Assembly (NCBI GenBank): GCA_023246815.1
Contig: JAHFHR010000055.1
Location: forward strand, 1 to 5,214
Source of the DNA: a bacterium
Lineage (GTDB): Bacteria > Patescibacteriota > Patescibacteriia > Buchananbacterales > UBA6539
Length of the DNA stretch: 5,214 nt
Reading direction: 5' to 3'
The translations under genes were made by a program, and so were the position numbers. The notes under the pieces were generated by a model. It worked only from the letters and a program-made list of their open reading frames with translations. It ran no database searches and was not told where the DNA came from. The first letter of the stretch is position 1, and every line of letters starts with the position of its first letter. Shown here in pieces: positions 3,622 through 5,214 of the stretch.

Positions 3622-5214
3622 TTAGATGTGGCGTTTTTTGAGTGTGAGTATAGCGCCAAAACCCATCACCGCCATCGCGGATATTCCGGAAATCAGGTAC
3701 ACTTTTGTTTTATCTTTTGGTTGGTCAATGACGACGTTGGTAGCACCAAGTACGGTACCGGTAGTAGTAGCAGTCTGATTATTTTTAGATTCTCCAGCCT
3801 CATCCGGTTTATCGAGCACATTTAATTCACCAGGGCTTGGTGTACTGGTCTCTTGCCAACTGAAAATCTCATCAAGCACAAAACTTTTTCCCTCGCCGAT
3901 TTTTTCGTACGGCGCACGGTCAATAATGATTCCGCCAGGAGCAATCAGCCGAGCTTCATCATTGCTATTATTGAGAGCAATACCAGTTTCGTCACGAAAG
4001 AACGCCTTGTACTGATTTGGTTTAATAGTAGTGCCAGCGGCAATAGTGAATGGCTTGCTGCCGCCCTCGGCATCATCAAGTTGCCAGCCGGATAAATCAA
4101 CAATGTGCCCTTCTTGGTTGAACAGTTCAATGAATTCGGCTTCGGTGTCGCTACCTTCGGGATTTGGCAGAAATTCAGAGATGAATATAAACGGGATTGT
4201 TTCCAGGCGTAGCAACGACCCTGAGGTCGTTGCTACGCTGGTTGCGGTGGGTAGTTCAAGTGCCACTACGGGTTGCGGGGATTTTGCGATCACCACCTTG
4301 AGCGTTGCAGTGCTGCTGGCCTGGTCGGTACTGGCGATGAGGCTGACCGTAAAGCTGCCAGACTTTGTGTACACTTGGTTGGCGCTCATACCATAAGCGA
4401 TGCGGCCATCGCCAAAGTCCCAGCGAAACTGCAGTGGACGATTTTCAGGGTCAAATGAATCCGATCCGTCAAAATGTAAAATTTCACCAATCATGCCCTT
4501 GGTCAGTCCGTCAATCCTCGGTATCGGCAGCACTTTTTTAGTGATCACATTTTCTTTATTAGGAGAAGGTTGTCCAACATGGTATGTGCCATCACTATCT
4601 CGCTGGAAACTTTTTCCGGGCACCACCGGCGGTTTGTAACTAACACGGTCAATGATAGTCCCTCCGGTGTTTTTGAGCGTTACGGTGTCGCGCAGATTAT
4701 TAAAGGCCAAGCCGGTCTGTTGACGATACAGTATTACCATGGAGTTTGGTGTCATGATCAGCGACGGCACGATAAATTTTTGCCCAGCAGCGGTTGTTAT
4801 CTCCCAGTTGGTAATATCAACCGATGCCACGCTGACATTTTTTAACTCAATAAATTCTTCCGTTACGTCGATGCCCAGTGGGTTCGGCAGAAGTTCATTG
4901 ATGACAACATCACCCTTTTTGGCAGTCGGTGTATCAGCTGGTGGCACGGGCGGATCTTGCTCATCGGTGCCACCCTCGTCATTTTCTTCTTCACCTGGGT
5001 CTTCTCCTGGCGGTACATCATTTTCTGTAGTGCTGTTTTGTTGTCGAGGGGTTCCGCCAGCAGTAAGGCTGGTGACCCAGGCTGTTTGAGTAACTCGTTC
5101 CATAGTTTGTTTCGTGGTGTTATCACCGGCTGGCCAGCCAACGGTACTGTTAATTTCGTCAATCAGAGCGCCACTGGTATCAAGCAGCTTTAAATATTCA
5201 CTGGTGTTCGATAA
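3622..5214 (-). CDS. Multi-domain LTD-PKD surface protein with C-terminal membrane anchor (N-terminus beyond window)
   Basis: The frame is open to the right edge, so the 530 visible residues are the C-terminal part; the ATG at 5103 is internal. Residues 1-60 are the end of one lamin-tail domain (LTD; Ig-like beta fold), recognisable from WPAGDN and GGTP.QQN. An acidic, proline-rich linker follows (about 61-100). A second LTD (about 101-221) starts INELLPNP and contains EEFIELKN. A PKD domain (about 232-310) carries the FDGSDSFDPE and WDFGDG signatures. A third LTD (about 344-466) starts ISEFLPNP with AEFIELFN and GWQLDD. A Thr/Asn-rich linker containing TVLGAT leads to a membrane helix (about 505-525) and a KKRHI tail. 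Both domain families occur in extracellular adhesion or polymer-binding proteins, so I infer a protein exposed outside and anchored by its C-terminus, with a likely signal peptide off the window. No catalytic motif and no LPXTG are visible. Its ligand is unknown. The linker between PKD and third LTD contains a long DNA hairpin (4203-4241). Confidence 0.88.
   Translation of the reverse strand, partial: LSNTSEYLKLLDTSGALIDEINSTVGWPAGDNTTKQTMERVTQTAWVTSLTAGGTPRQQNSTTENDVPPGEDPGEEENDEGGTDEQDPPVPPADTPTAKKGDVVINELLPNPLGIDVTEEFIELKNVSVASVDITNWEITTAAGQKFIVPSLIMTPNSMVILYRQQTGLAFNNLRDTVTLKNTGGTIIDRVSYKPPVVPGKSFQRDSDGTYHVGQPSPNKENVITKKVLPIPRIDGLTKGMIGEILHFDGSDSFDPENRPLQFRWDFGDGRIAYGMSANQVYTKSGSFTVSLIASTDQASSTATLKVVIAKSPQPVVALELPTATSVATTSGSLLRLETIPFIFISEFLPNPEGSDTEAEFIELFNQEGHIVDLSGWQLDDAEGGSKPFTIAAGTTIKPNQYKAFFRDETGIALNNSNDEARLIAPGGIIIDRAPYEKIGEGKSFVLDEIFSWQETSTPSPGELNVLDKPDEAGESKNNQTATTTGTVLGATNVVIDQPKDKTKVYLISGISAMAVMGFGAILTLKKRHI
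4203..4241. repeat. Long near-perfect palindrome (possible mobile palindromic element) inside coding sequence
   Basis: The arms CGTAGCAACGACC (4208-4220) and GGTCGTTGCTACG (4225-4237) are perfectly complementary across 13 bp around a CTGA loop (4221-4224). Beyond a single unpaired G at 4207, ccag (4203-4206) pairs with ctgg (4238-4241), giving 17 pairs in 39 nt. It lies in the surface-protein gene and is translated as roughly TSVATTSGSLLRL, the low-complexity linker between the PKD domain and the last LTD. Its length of 39 is a multiple of three, so an insertion would keep the frame. No terminator-like T run follows on either strand. Confidence 0.85.

Noticed and set aside
3582..3659. Longer 81-residue version of the small membrane protein starting at 3659
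   Set aside because: It would overlap the end of the upstream gene by 38 bp and add a non-hydrophobic, poorly supported leader; the promoter-like element lies inside this extension.
3755..3772. Short GTA/GTAG repeat near the C-terminal linker of the surface protein
   Set aside because: It only encodes a run of threonines in a Thr-rich linker; too short and too ordinary to call a microsatellite or array.
4203..4241. Hairpin in the surface-protein gene as an intrinsic terminator
   Set aside because: No T run follows on either strand, and the gene continues in frame through it for another 190 codons or so.
4031..4396. 121-codon plus-strand open frame opposite the surface-protein gene
   Set aside because: The minus frame encodes clear PKD/LTD motifs; the plus frame has no domain features and its composition mirrors the antisense of Ser/Thr/Gly-rich coding sequence.
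4739..5089. 116-codon plus-strand open frame, Ser/Gly-rich
   Set aside because: It is the complement of the acidic Pro/Glu linker and second LTD; the Ser-rich run is the antisense of the Glu/Asp/Gly codons.
5101..5103. ATG at 5103 as the start of the surface protein
   Set aside because: The frame stays open to the window edge, and the 37 residues upstream (including LLDTSGALIDEI and GWPAGDN) continue an LTD domain, so this methionine is internal.

Overview
The window (about 5.2 kb, mid-range GC, densely packed genes, standard genetic code) looks like chromosomal DNA of a bacterium with a streamlined genome. The best guess is a candidate-phyla-radiation (Patescibacteria/Parcubacteria-like) lineage. 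This rests on an IMP dehydrogenase with no CBS domains, a cell-surface protein built from several lamin-tail (LTD) domains plus a PKD domain, very short gene spacings, and two starts that look leaderless and lack a Shine-Dalgarno. It is an inference from protein style, not from a phylogenetic marker.

Layout. Positions 1-549 (minus) hold the N-terminal 183 residues of guaB (IMP dehydrogenase), running off the left edge. Six bases upstream of it, on the same strand, lies fba (556-1503, class II fructose-bisphosphate aldolase), probably in one operon with guaB. A 63-bp gap separates fba from the divergent guaA (1567-3363, plus), a GMP synthase with an enlarged C-terminal region like the long eukaryotic type. 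The gap holds two promoters that overlap almost completely in opposite orientations. A perfect palindromic, probably bidirectional terminator (3367-3391) ends guaA and also faces the oppositely oriented genes to the right: a possible 55-residue membrane protein (3414-3581, minus) and a large surface protein (3622-5214, minus) whose start lies beyond the right edge.

How they work together. GuaB (IMP to XMP) and GuaA (XMP to GMP) catalyse consecutive steps of guanine nucleotide synthesis. They are encoded on opposite strands on either side of the glycolytic/gluconeogenic aldolase, so the shared fba-guaA promoter region could link their expression. The surface protein is functionally unrelated and is probably anchored in the membrane by its C-terminal helix, with LTD and PKD domains outside.

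Most notable: a 39-nt near-perfect hairpin inside the coding sequence of the surface protein, exactly in the linker between two domains, which resembles a small palindromic element inserted in frame; the CBS-less IMP dehydrogenase; the long-type GMP synthase; and the overlapping divergent promoters with an apparently leaderless guaA.
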